A stretch of DNA of 64,000 nt from Isochrysis galbana (GCA_018136815.1 CM030934.1:3239070-3303069); one strand, 5' to 3'. Positions 10,264 to 20,980 are shown, counted from the stretch's first letter. Notes: generated by a model from the sequence alone, not told the origin. Translations and numbers: made by a program.

Positions 10264-11198
10264 CGCGGCCTCTTCCCCCCCTTCCCTTCCCCCCCCCCCC
10301 CCCCCCCCTCCCCCCCCGCGCGGACTCGCGTCTCGTGCTGCCCGCCTTCTCGCCGAAGAGGGGCGCTCGCAGTCTTCTTGCCGTTGGGGAGCGAGAGAGA
10401 GAGAGAGAAGAGAGAGAGAGAAGAGGGGGGGAGAGAGAAGGAGAGAGTTGGAGAGGAAAGAGAAGAGAGCGAGAGAGAAGAGAGAAGAGAGGGAGAGAGG
10501 AGAGGGACGGATGTCAAGGGTTTCGACGGGAAGAGGAGAGAGAGGAGAAGAGAGAGGGAAAGAGGGTGGAGAGGTGACCGCAGCAAATCGTATATACGAG
10601 TCGCTCTTCTCACTATTCGTCCGCTCATCCTCCTCGAATTATCCACGATTTCAGAGGGAAAACACTTGGAGAGACGACGAGAATCAAAACGTTTCTGTGA
10701 TGTTTTAGACGTGTGTGCCTAGGGAGAAGAGGGAAGTGTAACCAATCAATGGAGAGGAGCACTCAGGGAGAGAGAGCGAGAGAGAGGAGTCCACTTGGGG
10801 CTCCGAAGAATCAGATGAAATCCACCGAAATATATAAGAAATCACTGCTGCCCTCTGTGGCTTCTCTCGCGCGTGTCCAACTCTCTCACCCTCTCGCTCC
10901 CCCTTCCCTCGCCCTCCCTCCCTCCCTCCCCCTCTCCCTCTCTTCCTCTCCCTCTCTCCTCTTCTCTCTCTCTCTCCCCTCGCCACCTCCGCGCTCTCTC
11001 CCCTCTCTCTCTGAAGTTGTCCTCTCTCCTCGTCCTCTTGATTTCTCTCTCTCTCTCTCTCGTACTCTCTCACCTTTGCCCTCCTCCCTTTCGCCGGACG
11101 CACGCGCGCGCGCGCTCAAGAGAGAGAGAGACGCGCTCAAGAGAGAGGGAGGGAGGGAGGGAGGGAGGGAGAGAGAGAGAGGATACAGAGAGGGAGAG

Positions 11199-11251
<53 letters not shown>

Positions 11252-11254
11252 GCG
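10264..11254 (+). other. Low-complexity upstream region of the 11255 gene
   Basis: Contains a C run (10281-10308), GA-rich blocks to 10570, a short unique segment (10580-10860), a C/T-rich block (10870-11090) and a GA repeat (11115-11250) that directly precedes the ATG. The unique segment is the likely core promoter region. Confidence 0.5.
10831..10838 (+). promoter_or_regulatory. Possible TATA element
   Basis: A tatataag sequence lies in the only non-repetitive segment upstream of the 11255 gene, about 420 nt before its ATG. The position fits a long purine-rich 5' UTR but nothing else supports it. Confidence 0.25.
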
Positions 11255-14110
11255 ATGGCGTTGCTGCTGCTGCTCTCCTCCCTCTCGCCCCTCTCCTCCT
11301 CCTCCTGCCCAGGCGGCGCGTACACTCTGAGCCTCTCCCCGGGCTGGTCGTCCTCTGTCGCCTCGCTCCGCCTCTCCGCCGCCTCCGCCTCTCTCTCCTT
11401 CAACCAGAGCGGGGAGAGTCCCCTCTGCTTCCCCTCTCCCCTCGACTGCTTCTCTCTCTCTCTCTCTCTCTCCTCTCCCTCCCTTCCTCCGCCGTCCCCG
11501 CAGCCAAACAGCTCGAGCGCTGAGCTATTCAGTATGCAGTGGGCCGTCCGGCTCGCCGGCGACGCCGACGCACAGCCGATTCTCGAGGGGAATGCCGCAC
11601 AGGAGAGTGCTTTTGGCTTTCTCGGCGCTCTGGGCGCCGGCTGCTCCCACCCCTGCGACTGTACTCTCTCACCAATCGACGCAGGGGCGTCGGAGGGTCC
11701 GCTCGCCGGCGGATGTGTCGAGCGGCTCGGCGGCACCTTCGCCTTCTGCTACGTCGCGCGGCCCACCGCCTGCGAGAGTGCCGTCCCCTCTGACGCTTAT
11801 GCGGGGCTGGCGCTTCGGGAGTGCCTGCTCGCTCCGCCACCACCGCCCGCTGCCGCGCTCGCCAACAGTGTGTGGGTTCGCGTGGGCAGCTTGTGGCTGG
11901 TGCGGGAGCGAGCCTATCTGCTGCTCCTCGCGCTGCTCCTCGCCGCCCTCCACCTCCTTCTCCTACTCTATGCCTACTACCTCGAGAAGCGGACGCTCTC
12001 GCTCCTTTGTGCTGAGATTGAGTCAGCCGTGCGGCCGACGCTGCGCTGGCTTGACCTGTGGCTGCTCGGATCGGGGCTGGCGCAGCTGGCTTCGTCGCTG
12101 GTGCTCCTCGCATGCATGCCATGGGGTTGGCCCTATGCTCCCTTCGGCTGGAACCAGCCTGCATCTGCCGATCCCAACTCGCTCGCGTTGGCGATTGCCC
12201 TTGCTCTCGTCTTTTGCCCGATGGCGCTTGCGTTCGGCTACGCACTGCATACGCTCTGCAATGGGTCTCTTCTCAACGCGCGCGCGGCGATGACCGAGAG
12301 CGCCAGCTTCAAGGTGCTCTTGTTTGCTGCCGTCACTGGCAACTTCGATGCGCTCCGCCTCGCACCGTGGCGCGACACCGAGGCATCGGCCGCGTTCCCG
12401 GCCGCCTCGGTTATCGAGGCTCTCCGGCTGCTCCCGCTTCTGCTCTTTGAGCTGGCGTACGCCTACCTGAGCCTGGCGGTGCGCAGCGATGCAGACTTCC
12501 TGCGGACCGGCGTGAACGAGGGGATCCTCACGCGGGCCTACTTTCTGCCTCCGCCTGACGTGCCTGGCTATTTGCCTGCCATATGCGTTGGTGTGACCGC
12601 CGCGAGCGCTCTCTTCGCCTCGGTGCGTGCGCTCCTCCGTCAGTGCGAGAGTGACCTGTGGTGCGAGCCCAACGCGGCGTGGGAGGTGCGAGCCAAAGCC
12701 ACGCTCCCTTGGCGTGCGTCAGTCGACCGCGTGATGCCGAGTTCGCCTAGCGACCGTGCGCGTGCCGCCGGCGGCTTCTTCGGGATGGGTCGCGTCGCAA
12801 TGAGCAAGCAGCCGAGCAAGCGTTACTCGAATCACGCGGGAGAGGAGGGGACGATGAGCTCCACCACGCCCAGCCCACGCCGGAGCGGCGCGGCTGGCCG
12901 GCAGGGCATCCCCACCCTCGCCCTCAGCCAGGTGAAGTGCAATGATCGCCCCGCCGCGCCCACAGCCGCTGCGCCCGACTCGAACACCATCGCCGACAGT
13001 GGTGGCACCTCGCCCGAGGCGGATGTCTGCATTACACTCCCGGACACCACCGCCACGCGCCCGCAGCCGGTGGAGAGGGTACCTGAGTTGGGTGCGGTTG
13101 ACCTTGCCGCCATCGAGGTCACTACGCTCAGCCTCGATGGCGGCGCCGCCGCCGACGAGTGTAGTGAGACATTTGAGCTTTCGCAGGCCTCGTATAGCTT
13201 CGCACGTAGTGATGCCAGCTCACGCGACCCGCGCGACCCCAGCGTGTCTACGCGGCGGGGCGAGGAGCCGCTATGGGCGGCGGCGCTCCGCACGCTTCCC
13301 GACTCAGAGTCTGTCGCCGCGACCGCTCATAAGCTGCGTGCCGCCGAGGCTGCCTGCAAGGAGGCCAAGATGAGGGGGGACCCATCGTACAAGAAGCAAA
13401 AGCGTCAATACTACGACTTGCGCCGCATGCTGATGCAGCAGCTGCGCACCACGCACGAGGTTCTGCAGACGGCGCCAGAGACGGCGCGCACGCAGCGTAC
13501 TGCCGAATCTCTCGCAGCCGTGCTCTACCGCGCGGAGAATCCCGCGCCCCCGCCAGCTACGGGAAACGTGCCCCACTTTGTCAACGTGCCTGGGGACGGC
13601 TCCGACCCGCGTTGCTCAAACATCTACTCAGCCAGCGGCGACATGGGACCAGCAGGCAGCAGCCCACTGCCAAGCAGCCGCTCAGCGACGGGCGGCATGC
13701 GCATCTCCTGCGCCTCCTCTATCGATCGCGCCAGCCAGGCGCGCTTCTCCGCTGAATCAGCTTCACGCGGCTCGCCTGTCGCCAACCCCCCGCGCCCATT
13801 GGCGCCCCCTCGGCCGAGCAACCTCTCGACTCCGCCCGCTATGCGCTCGCCCCGGCGGCCGCCATTCTCGCTGCTCTCGCGCGCCAGCTGGACGTCCTCG
13901 CCCTCACCTCGCAGTGGTGGGCGCAACTCTATCTCGTCGGCCGGCGGTAGTCCCGGTGGCCTTACCGAAGCCGGCGGCGCATCCCGCGGCGCGTGCGAGG
14001 CAGCCGTTGCCCCTGCATGCACTGACGCAGGTCCCGCCATCGTGGGTGATGTGGATGTGCCGGGCGAGCAAGTGCACAATGCACTGCCTGTTATCGTTGC
14101 ACAATTGTGA
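11255..14110 (+). CDS. Signal-peptide, multi-pass membrane protein of unknown family
   Basis: 951 codons without a stop. The N-terminus MALLLLLSSLSPLSSSSCPG is a good signal peptide. Residues about 20-215 form a Cys-containing, presumably lumenal or extracellular region. Membrane-like segments follow: LLLLALLLAALHLLLLLYAYY (about 220), around 275, 310, 390 and 435 (LPAICVGVTAASALFASVRALL). The remaining 480 residues are polar, Ser/Pro/Ala-rich and probably cytoplasmic, with a basic helix-prone stretch near 700 (KMRGDPSYKKQKRQYYDLRR). A polypyrimidine run ending ccgtccccgcag (about 11494-11505) could be an intron 3' end, so residues 50-85 may not be coding. No homologous family comes to mind; a surface receptor or channel is only a guess. 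Confidence 0.6.
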   Translation: MALLLLLSSLSPLSSSSCPGGAYTLSLSPGWSSSVASLRLSAASASLSFNQSGESPLCFPSPLDCFSLSLSLSSPSLPPPSPQPNSSSAELFSMQWAVRLAGDADAQPILEGNAAQESAFGFLGALGAGCSHPCDCTLSPIDAGASEGPLAGGCVERLGGTFAFCYVARPTACESAVPSDAYAGLALRECLLAPPPPPAAALANSVWVRVGSLWLVRERAYLLLLALLLAALHLLLLLYAYYLEKRTLSLLCAEIESAVRPTLRWLDLWLLGSGLAQLASSLVLLACMPWGWPYAPFGWNQPASADPNSLALAIALALVFCPMALAFGYALHTLCNGSLLNARAAMTESASFKVLLFAAVTGNFDALRLAPWRDTEASAAFPAASVIEALRLLPLLLFELAYAYLSLAVRSDADFLRTGVNEGILTRAYFLPPPDVPGYLPAICVGVTAASALFASVRALLRQCESDLWCEPNAAWEVRAKATLPWRASVDRVMPSSPSDRARAAGGFFGMGRVAMSKQPSKRYSNHAGEEGTMSSTTPSPRRSGAAGRQGIPTLALSQVKCNDRPAAPTAAAPDSNTIADSGGTSPEADVCITLPDTTATRPQPVERVPELGAVDLAAIEVTTLSLDGGAAADECSETFELSQASYSFARSDASSRDPRDPSVSTRRGEEPLWAAALRTLPDSESVAATAHKLRAAEAACKEAKMRGDPSYKKQKRQYYDLRRMLMQQLRTTHEVLQTAPETARTQRTAESLAAVLYRAENPAPPPATGNVPHFVNVPGDGSDPRCSNIYSASGDMGPAGSSPLPSSRSATGGMRISCASSIDRASQARFSAESASRGSPVANPPRPLAPPRPSNLSTPPAMRSPRRPPFSLLSRASWTSSPSPRSGGRNSISSAGGSPGGLTEAGGASRGACEAAVAPACTDAGPAIVGDVDVPGEQVHNALPVIVAQL

Positions 14111-15599
14111 GCCCGCACGCGCTCGCCCACGTCCAGGACTCCTTGTATCTGTAACGCGGCGCGGTGACCGGCCTGGGCAGTTCGCTTGTAAGTTAGGCGG
14201 CCATCGGTGTCGCGGCCTAGCACAGGCATGGTGTTGCCGCCACGCGGCTGATAGTGCAGGATGCCGCGCGTGAGCCGTCGAGCTGAAACCACCATCTTCG
14301 TCCGACGGCACTCGGTGTGCCGTCGCGATGCAAGGATTAGCCAAGGTCGCACGGCAAGCCGTTTGCTTGGATGGCAAGGACGGAATCCCCTTCCTCCCTC
14401 TCCTCCCCTTTGTCTCGCCCCGTTGACCGAGCGCTTGCCGGTGATTGACGGACCGCCCGGTGCACTCGCGCAACCAGAGGCGTATGCAGCATCATTAAAC
14501 CGGGATGGCACCTTCTGATAGGCAGGCTGTCACGAGCGTCACGTTCGCAATCAGAGTGCACATAGGCTTTCCTCCTATCGTGCAGTTTGTTCTAGGTGTG
14601 CTGACCCACACGCCAACATGAAATTGCAGCCGGGCAACTTAATCGTGCGACAGGCCTCGGCAGCCCCAGCGCATGTGGAGTCCCTAAGCTCGCGGCTTGC
14701 TTCCCCTTGAAATCTGGAGTCGTGTATCAAGGCAGTTTATGGACGCGTATTATGCCGTGCATCGGGCGTTATTTCATATGTTGTGGGCGCGCTCACCCGC
14801 CATGGATGTAAGTATGCGAGGTGTGAGGCCGTGGCCTAACGCTCTTCAGTGTTGTGGTAGAGCATTATACGTTTTCCAATCGTAAGTACTGGAATTGTGG
14901 GTCAAACTCGGCGCTGCCGAATTCGCGGGCGCGCCGCCGGCACTGTGCGCTGGCGTGCGCAGTGCGGCTAGGCGTAAGAAGGTGAAAGTGCAAGCCCCCA
15001 GGCCCAGTGGACAAGTGATTTATTTCAGCCCCCCGCACCCCCGCCCCTCCCCATTTCGGTCTAAAACTATAGGAGCACCCGCACTCTGGAGGGTAGACTG
15101 GAGACTCGCCACCCCTCATTTCAGGGACTCTTCCGAGGCGCATTCGCACTCGTGGGTGTGCGGAAGGAAGGGTATGCGGATGCGAGGGTAAGCAATGCCG
15201 AACGAAAGGGCCCGAAAGAGGAGCCTAACGAGTGTCGATTCTGTCAGAGCAAGGCTCATCTCACTCTTGGAGATTGCCTGCGAGGGCGCGCCGGCAGCTA
15301 GCGCGGAACGCGGTTCTTGTGGGGAGCTCATGGAGCTTTCCTCGGGGGTGACTACGGGCATGGTGATCGGCGCACGACGCACGACGCACGCACGGAGCAC
15401 GGAGGGCGCGGAAGTGCGGAAGGAGGCTTGTGGGAGGTGGTGGCAGGCGACTGGGGGTGGCTCAGGCGCGTGCTTGACTGCTTGACTTGTATTGACTCGT
15501 TGACTCGGGGTATAGACTCGGGAACTCGGGGGGACTCGCTTGGGAACACGGTGGGGCTCGACGAAGTTGCTACAAAATCACTCACAAGAAACCAAAAAC
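14111..15599. other. Intergenic, no feature recognised
   Basis: Short open frames on both strands look compositional. Near 15460-15545 a GACT-rich run (tgactgcttgacttg, gactcg repeats) hints at a degenerate short tandem repeat. No gene or element end could be placed. Confidence 0.4.
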
Positions 15600-18245
15600 C
15601 AAAGTCCTTGGGCTCAGAAAATTAACGTAAACACTCCGGAATCATACGATAAACAAACCCTTCCCGCGCGGCGAAGGCTGAAGTCGCGATACAGAGGCGC
15701 TCACCCGAGCGATAAACGGGGACCCCGACATACAGGGAGTGGACCTCAACGGATACACCCTAAAGATAAGCCAATTCGCAGACGACACGGCACTCATCGC
15801 GAGAGACTACACGGTCTACACGAGCCTAAAACGAGCACTAGAGTGGGTGAGAACACACGAAAGAGCCACGGGGGGCAAAACAAACGAGGCTAAATTCCAA
15901 GGCATACGGATGGGCTCACAAATGTGCCAAAAGCCGCCATGGGATATGCGAAAATACAACTGGATAGCAAACGATCAATACTTAACAATACTTGGCGTCC
16001 CCTTAGGAGCCCCGGAGGCCCTAAAGCCCTTTTGGAAAAAACTCGCGGACAGAGTAGACGCCAAGGTGGCACGACTGTCACCAATAGCGCGCCATATGTC
16101 CATCTTCGGCAGAACTAACATAGCCAACTTCATAGTCTACGGCACGCCGCGGTACTGGGTACAAACCTTGGCGGCTCCCAAATGGTTCCACAACAGAGTC
16201 CAGAGAGCAGCAGACAAAATCCTGTGGGAAAGCCCCTACACCGGCAGTATAAAAAAATGGGTAAAACACCCGCAATACCCCATACACGAAGCGGACAACG
16301 CGACACGCACGATGGGGACCGGCCTCCTCCATTGGGCGGCGCACGTGAAAGCTCTCCAAGCGAAATGGATACTGAACTATCTCAACGCGAGGAGGGCCGT
16401 ATGGAAACACGCGCTAGACGCGTGGTTCTGCCGTACAGGACTAGGCCGAGGGGCCGTCCTCTCTACGATCCCCCCAAAGACGCTCACGCGGAGCATCAGA
16501 GGTAACCCGGCGCTGCCGGCATTCTGGAAGGACGCCCTAGCAAACTTCAGAGCCCTAAGGATAAACCGCTCGCTCCTCTCCAGAGAAGGAGTGCTTTCGC
16601 AGCCACTGTGGCGCAACAGACACGAACCCCCGCCGATCACCCGCGCCGCGTGGATCAGCCTGTGGGAATCCCTTAACACGCACGTCGTGCACAACGTATA
16701 CAAGGACGACAAATTCACAGTGCCTTACACTCAAGAAGAATGCGCACAATACGTGGAACACCTCCCCGAGACCTTCTTCCACGAAGGATCCAAAATAAAC
16801 AAAAAGGAATTCTTAAACTCGTGGGACTGCGTGGTACGTCACGCTTCGAGACTCCTAGAAACAGCGCAAGCAGCCCCGCCTCCGACCTCAGCCGCCTCCA
16901 ACCCGCGACAGAGACGACCAGACGGCGCAACTCCGCCGGACGAAGAAACGAGGGAGATCAAGGTGTCCGAAGATGACACATACATCACTAAAATGAATAA
17001 TATATGGATATTCACGGACACCAACTATCTGGGAGAAGCCACAAACACCACCGAGGTGGCAAAACCGGGGGAAGAGACACTATACCACACGCCTGCCAGA
17101 TGGGAAGGCGGGCTAAAGGGCCCGAGGCACTTAGAATACCCGCTAGCGGATGAATATACACTCAACGATAAAAAACAACTGGACCAAATCACCGTGTCTG
17201 ACATAACGCGAGAACACCTCAACAGCGACCCCAACGCCAGGCCTCAACCGGCCCGCGAGACATGGGCTCGTAAACTCGAGATGACCCGAGGCGAGTGGAC
17301 ACACGTGGCAAAACTCTACACTCACCCGCTGCTCAAACACACGGACAAACATCCTCACTTTAAACACATCACCCATAGGAGGTTAGGCACGCGCAACCGG
17401 TTCGACACGGCGACCACCACGAGATGCAGACTGTGCGGGAAACACCGCGAAAACTCGACTCACCTGGCCAGATGCCCATCCACGCAGCAAATCTTCCAAA
17501 CCATCGAAGCTGTGACGGGCTACACGCCCGAGAAAAAAAGATCAACAGTCCAGAAAATCAAAGACAGACTATTCGCATACCCGAGCACAACGACGCCCGA
17601 TAGCCTCAAAGCTCTTTACCTCATAGCATGGAGGTACATAATAGGCGACTTTTACAGAGTAGAATTTGATAACTACACCTTTCACCAAATACCGGTAATC
17701 GAAAAGACTCTAAGCAGATTCACGATCCTCGCCAGAGGCCTCGTGCCCCCAGACAGGCCCTCGACCGCACGCACAAACAAGGCCTCCCAAGGGAGGAAAC
17801 CTAAACTCAAGTCCCCGCGTGAACTATGCGCCCCCGTTTTCACAATCAACGACAAGGGCACACTATCGCTGGGCACAAACCTATCCGCGGTAGCGCAAGC
17901 GCTCCGCATAGTGGAAAGGCTCGCATAACAGCGCACAAACCCAACCCGCGACCCACCTGCCTACCAGACCCTCGTCCTCGGCCACACCGCGATCCAACCG
18001 TCTACCGCACTGACACACGAGACAATATAAAAACCGATAGCCCGATGGCGCAGGAGGAAGAGGAGGACAACCTATCGGGGATCGGAACACGCCGTCTGCT
18101 GCAGGAAACCCCACACACCCAGCCCCTAGGTAGCGCACGAGGGACGGGCCGCAAGGCAGGTGGAGGGGGGGGAGAGGAGCGGACGTGGCTGCACAGTAAG
18201 GGTGCGAGGTCGCGCGCGCGACGAGAATATTAAGAAGTTTTTTTT
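15600..18245 (+). mobile_element. 5'-truncated LINE, family I, T-tailed
   Basis: The coding frame is clearly LINE from about 15682; the left end lies somewhere between 15590 and 15680 and is set approximately. The 3' UTR (17929-18245) carries the family block tagcgcacgagggacgggcc and ends ATTAAGAAG plus eight T (18238-18245). I found no convincing target duplication. The intact 740-codon frame argues for a young copy. Confidence 0.8.
15682..17928 (+). CDS. LINE ORF2, C-terminal two thirds (reverse transcriptase palm to zinc knuckle)
   Basis: The frame opens in the middle of a reverse transcriptase: EALTRAINGDPDIQGV leads to the catalytic palm motif ISQFADDTALIA (two Asp). A thumb-like region follows, then about 450 residues without a named domain and a CCHC knuckle CRLCGKHRENSTHLARC (17425-17475; C-x2-C-x8-H-x4-C). 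The conserved C-terminal block ends KPKLKSPRELCAP and VERLA before TAA. The endonuclease, fingers and first palm motifs are missing through 5' truncation, so the copy cannot be autonomous. The same C-terminus appears at 24813, 59385, 34587 (a more distant family), 61283 and 4150, defining the family in this window. Confidence 0.85.
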   Translation, partial: SRDTEALTRAINGDPDIQGVDLNGYTLKISQFADDTALIARDYTVYTSLKRALEWVRTHERATGGKTNEAKFQGIRMGSQMCQKPPWDMRKYNWIANDQYLTILGVPLGAPEALKPFWKKLADRVDAKVARLSPIARHMSIFGRTNIANFIVYGTPRYWVQTLAAPKWFHNRVQRAADKILWESPYTGSIKKWVKHPQYPIHEADNATRTMGTGLLHWAAHVKALQAKWILNYLNARRAVWKHALDAWFCRTGLGRGAVLSTIPPKTLTRSIRGNPALPAFWKDALANFRALRINRSLLSREGVLSQPLWRNRHEPPPITRAAWISLWESLNTHVVHNVYKDDKFTVPYTQEECAQYVEHLPETFFHEGSKINKKEFLNSWDCVVRHASRLLETAQAAPPPTSAASNPRQRRPDGATPPDEETREIKVSEDDTYITKMNNIWIFTDTNYLGEATNTTEVAKPGEETLYHTPARWEGGLKGPRHLEYPLADEYTLNDKKQLDQITVSDITREHLNSDPNARPQPARETWARKLEMTRGEWTHVAKLYTHPLLKHTDKHPHFKHITHRRLGTRNRFDTATTTRCRLCGKHRENSTHLARCPSTQQIFQTIEAVTGYTPEKKRSTVQKIKDRLFAYPSTTTPDSLKALYLIAWRYIIGDFYRVEFDNYTFHQIPVIEKTLSRFTILARGLVPPDRPSTARTNKASQGRKPKLKSPRELCAPVFTINDKGTLSLGTNLSAVAQALRIVERLA

Positions 18246-18490
18246 ATTCACTAGTTACTAGTTGCTGTAGCGCCCTTGATAATGTTAATAGATCAAAGGC
18301 AGCACGCATAACGTTGTTCTAGCCTGCGGCACGAATCAATGAGCAAACTCAAACACGAGATAGCGGCAGTCCGGCAGATCCAGATCGGGTAGATGGCTGG
18401 TGAGACGGCATGCTCGGGCACCCATCTTCTTCCTCTCATGTGCGATGTGCGATGCTAGTGCTAAAAGATCGCAAAGAATTCGATCGTTGC
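18246..18490. other. Short intergenic, nothing recognised
   Basis: Begins with attcactagttactagttgc directly after the LINE tail; no matching copy was found on the other side of the element. Confidence 0.4.
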
Positions 18491-18952
18491 TCATCTAGCG
18501 CGTGCATTGGTTGCTGGAGGAAAAAGCTGAATACACGCGCTCACGACGGAAAATGGAACTGCGTACGAGCCTACGCACTGGAGGAAATTCAGGCGGCTGA
18601 GCGGCTTGGTTGGCGCGAGCGGTAGCGCGCTGAGACCGACTCCCACGCCGACAACCCCCCCGGCGAGAGCTCCCGCCTGCCACTGGCGCATGAAGGGCTC
18701 CAGCCCACACAGCACCCCCTGATAGCATGCGAAGACCGACGCGAACGCCAGCGTCGTGCCCAGTATGCTCGAGCGGAGCATTGCGAGTGAGCGGGCCGCC
18801 AGTCCACTGGCTGCTGGGAGCTTCTGTAGCGCGCCAGGCTCCATCGGGCCGAACCACGTGCCCCAGCAGAGACCGAGCCCTGTCCCATTTATCGCCACGT
18901 ACGCTACCCGCGCCTCGCACGACCGCTGGTCGCGAGTGAGAGGAGGAGACAT
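18491..18952 (-). CDS. Small membrane protein, Tim17/Tim22-like
   Basis: 153 residues from ATG at 18950-18952 (an upstream GTG is not needed). It has three or four short Gly/Ala-rich hydrophobic segments: YVAINGTGLGLCWGTWFGP, then SSILGTTLAFASVFACYQGV followed by LCGLEPFMRQ, and ALAGGVVGVGVGL. The pattern of a Gly-rich helix, YQG(V)xCGLE and a second Gly-rich helix resembles the Tim17/Tim22/Tim23 superfamily, which includes mitochondrial inner-membrane translocase subunits and complex I subunit NDUFA11. Size (about 150-180 residues) fits. The match is by eye, and I cannot choose among family members. Single exon as drawn. Confidence 0.5.
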   Translation of the reverse strand: MSPPLTRDQRSCEARVAYVAINGTGLGLCWGTWFGPMEPGALQKLPAASGLAARSLAMLRSSILGTTLAFASVFACYQGVLCGLEPFMRQWQAGALAGGVVGVGVGLSALPLAPTKPLSRLNFLQCVGSYAVPFSVVSACIQLFPPATNARAR

Positions 18953-19079
18953 CCTAGTGGTCGGCGCCAACGAGAGCACACGCCGCCGTCGCCCGAAGGC
19001 CCCTCCCTTCTCAGTTCACGACGAGTATATTTTACTAATAGTACTACTTTTTTGTACTTTAACTCTTTGCTGCTGGGCC

Positions 19080-19102
19080 GAAGCACCGAAAACAGGTGCT
19101 TC
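19080..19102. repeat. Perfect 8-bp inverted repeat (hairpin)
   Basis: Arms gaagcacc and ggtgcttc flank a seven-base loop. A decayed second copy of the right half, caccgaaacaggtgcttcc, lies at about 19390. It may be a terminal feature of an unrecognised repeat. Confidence 0.4.
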
Positions 19103-19204
19103 ACCGCAGCTGTTTTGTACAGTGGCTCATGGGGGGGAGGGCTGTTACGAGAAATATTGGACTCAAAACACGAGAACAAAGCGGAGTGATTTTCGGCCGA
19201 GGCG

Positions 19205-19245
19205 TTGCTTCCCCCCCCCCCCCCCCCCCCCCCCCCCGCCCCCCC
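19205..19245. repeat. Poly-C tract
   Basis: A run of about 27 C with one G, followed by CT-rich and GGGGGT-rich sequence up to 19300. It may have contributed to the nearby assembly gap. Confidence 0.8.
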
Positions 19246-19424
19246 TCTCCCTCTCCCTCTCCCCACTCGGCGCGGGGGGTGGGGGTGGGGGTGGGGGACA
19301 ATGGTCGTAAGTCGGGAGCAAGGTGAAATCGGCTCGTTGGCCACCTTCCCTTTTTCACTTGTCCACGTTGAATTCGTAGTAAAGCGAAACACCGAAACAG
19401 GTGCTTCCGATTTTCACAGATTTT

Positions 19425-19524
19425 NNNNNNNNNNNNNNNNNNNNNNNNNNNNNNNNNNNNNNNNNNNNNNNNNNNNNNNNNNNNNNNNNNNNNNNNNNNN
19501 NNNNNNNNNNNNNNNNNNNNNNNN
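19425..19524. other. Assembly gap (100 N)
   Basis: Exactly 100 unknown bases, the conventional placeholder for a gap of unknown size. Frames crossing it are meaningless. Confidence 0.95.
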
Positions 19525-19712
19525 GCGCCCTTTTTTCCCCCCTCTCTCAAGACTTCTCTTCACTCCATGCCCCTAGCCCCGCTGAGACTTCCCACGATCA
19601 AGCGCGAGCTTGATTCGACATACTGATGTAAGTACTGATGTAAGTGTAAGCTCAAAACCACCGTAAGCTCACGGACTGACAGCCCAACTAGGGCTGGAGT
19701 CCGAGTCCAGCC

Positions 19713-20165
19713 ATGCGCTCGTGCTCGACATCAAGGAGCTCGACGGGAACGCCCTCGAATGGGCCACTGTGGACGATGAGAGCGCGCGCACCAAGTCGCG
19801 TAAGACGTAAGACGAAGGAGTGCCGCTTCTGTGGGGCGAAGCAGTACACCGGCGGCCCCTTTAACATCCGCATGCACCTTGACCCCAACCTCAAGCCTCG
19901 CAATGTTAGGTGCTGCTCGCCTCGCGCCGAGCATCGCGACGTATATATATATGCAAGTGCTCAAAGAGCTCCGCAAGCCTCTTTAAGCCTGTGCTCCCAG
20001 ACCATGTGCCTGTGCTTGTGGGGCTTCGATCGCTGCCCCCTCATCCCTCTTCTTGTTGAGCTCCAGCTTCTTGTGCGGACGCAATGGCGCACAAGAAGCT
20101 GGAGCTCAACAAGAAGAGGGATGAGGGGGCAGCGATCGCGGCCCCACAAGCACAGGCCTCTTTAA
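19713..20165 (+). pseudogene. BED-type zinc finger fragment (hAT-like transposase?)
   Basis: Around 19811-19914 the frame reads CRFCGAKQYTGGPFNIRMHL then NVRCC. The C-x2-C, paired Gly, H-L and late Cys order resembles BED fingers at the start of hAT-type transposases. Downstream, the right arm of a hairpin encodes AHKKLELNKKRDEGAA, a basic linker of the kind that follows such fingers, but the left arm (20009-20076) is its reverse complement and destroys the frame. No catalytic domain is present. Identification is tentative; a host BED protein exon is the alternative. Confidence 0.35.
20009..20156. repeat. 68-bp near-perfect inverted repeat with 12-nt loop
   Basis: Left arm 20009-20076 and right arm 20089-20156 are reverse complements with about two mismatches. 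The whole hairpin is bracketed by a direct repeat, gcctctttaagcctgtgctc and following bases (about 19976-20008 and 20155-20187). The layout suggests a template-switch or snap-back event in a once-continuous coding sequence, or an assembly artefact. Confidence 0.8.
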
Positions 20166-20187
20166 GCCTGTGCTCCCAGACCATGTG

Positions 20188-20980
20188 GCCACGGCATGGA
20201 TGAAGTTGATGGGCGCGCGCGGCGGAGAAGGGAAAGAGGGGCTATCGGCGTCCCCCCCCGCGGGGGAGTGTCGGTGCGTGGCTCGGTAGTAAGTAGACTA
20301 GACTAGCCGAGCGCCCCTCTTCTTATCTCCGGTCTCGTGCGCTGCCTCGCTGCTCCGTCGCCGTTCACTAGCGCAAACTAAAGCCCGCTTCGCTGGTCAT
20401 GGAACCTCGGAAAATAAAACTGTGACGCGGTTCCGGTGTGAGACGCTGTTCGCCGACGCCCCAGGTGGAGAGAGCGGCCCTGCCATGCCCTCCCCCCCCG
20501 CCGGCTGTCCCAACATCACTCCAGATTGTGAGCTCGGTCCGATCCTCGGTAGCCCACGAGAATCTTCTCGCGCGTTTCAAACCCGGTCTTCATCAGCGAT
20601 GGGGTCGAGGCTAAGCACCCGGCCGTTTAAGTGCCACGCGGTGTAGCGGCGTCGGGGCAGCAGCAGCGGCTGGAAGTGAAACTCACACCGTGCTCTGTGG
20701 GCTTCTGAAACATTCATTCTCTCACGCACAGTGTCTTCTATACGCTATGCAACTGCACCCCCTCCTGCCCTCGCCTCCTGCCCCCCCCCACCGCCCCCCC
20801 CCCCATCCCCACAGTCCTTTCAGCACTCCCCCCTCTTCCCCTCCCTTCCCCCACCGCCCTCACCATCGCCAGGCCCGTCTCCATCGCTCGCTCGACTACG
20901 ACTGACAGCGTCACCCGCGCCAGAGCACCTCTCGGGACTCGCCGTCTCCTTCCCCGGACGCCCGGCCACCACGTAGAGGA
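20188..20980. other. No gene recognised; C-rich near 20758-20870
   Basis: Contains a short tandem agtagactagactagc stretch (about 20288-20306) and a CCCCTCC-rich block just before the receptor gene. A splice acceptor for an upstream exon of that gene could lie here, but none was chosen. Confidence 0.35.

Noticed and set aside
9741-10722. Three open frames of about 300 codons (REE, EKR and SLS repeats)
   Set aside because: They are translations of the polypurine 9-bp repeat and exist in several frames on both strands.
13624-14511. Minus-strand 295-codon frame
   Set aside because: It is the antisense shadow of the large membrane-protein gene in GC-rich DNA.
15562-18262. Target duplication agttgct for the LINE at 15.6-18.2 kb
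   Set aside because: The 7-bp match is not adjacent to the element's 3' end and is expected by chance.
18491-18979. GTG start at 18979 for the Tim17-like gene
   Set aside because: An in-frame ATG at 18952 is more likely in a eukaryote and keeps all the membrane segments.
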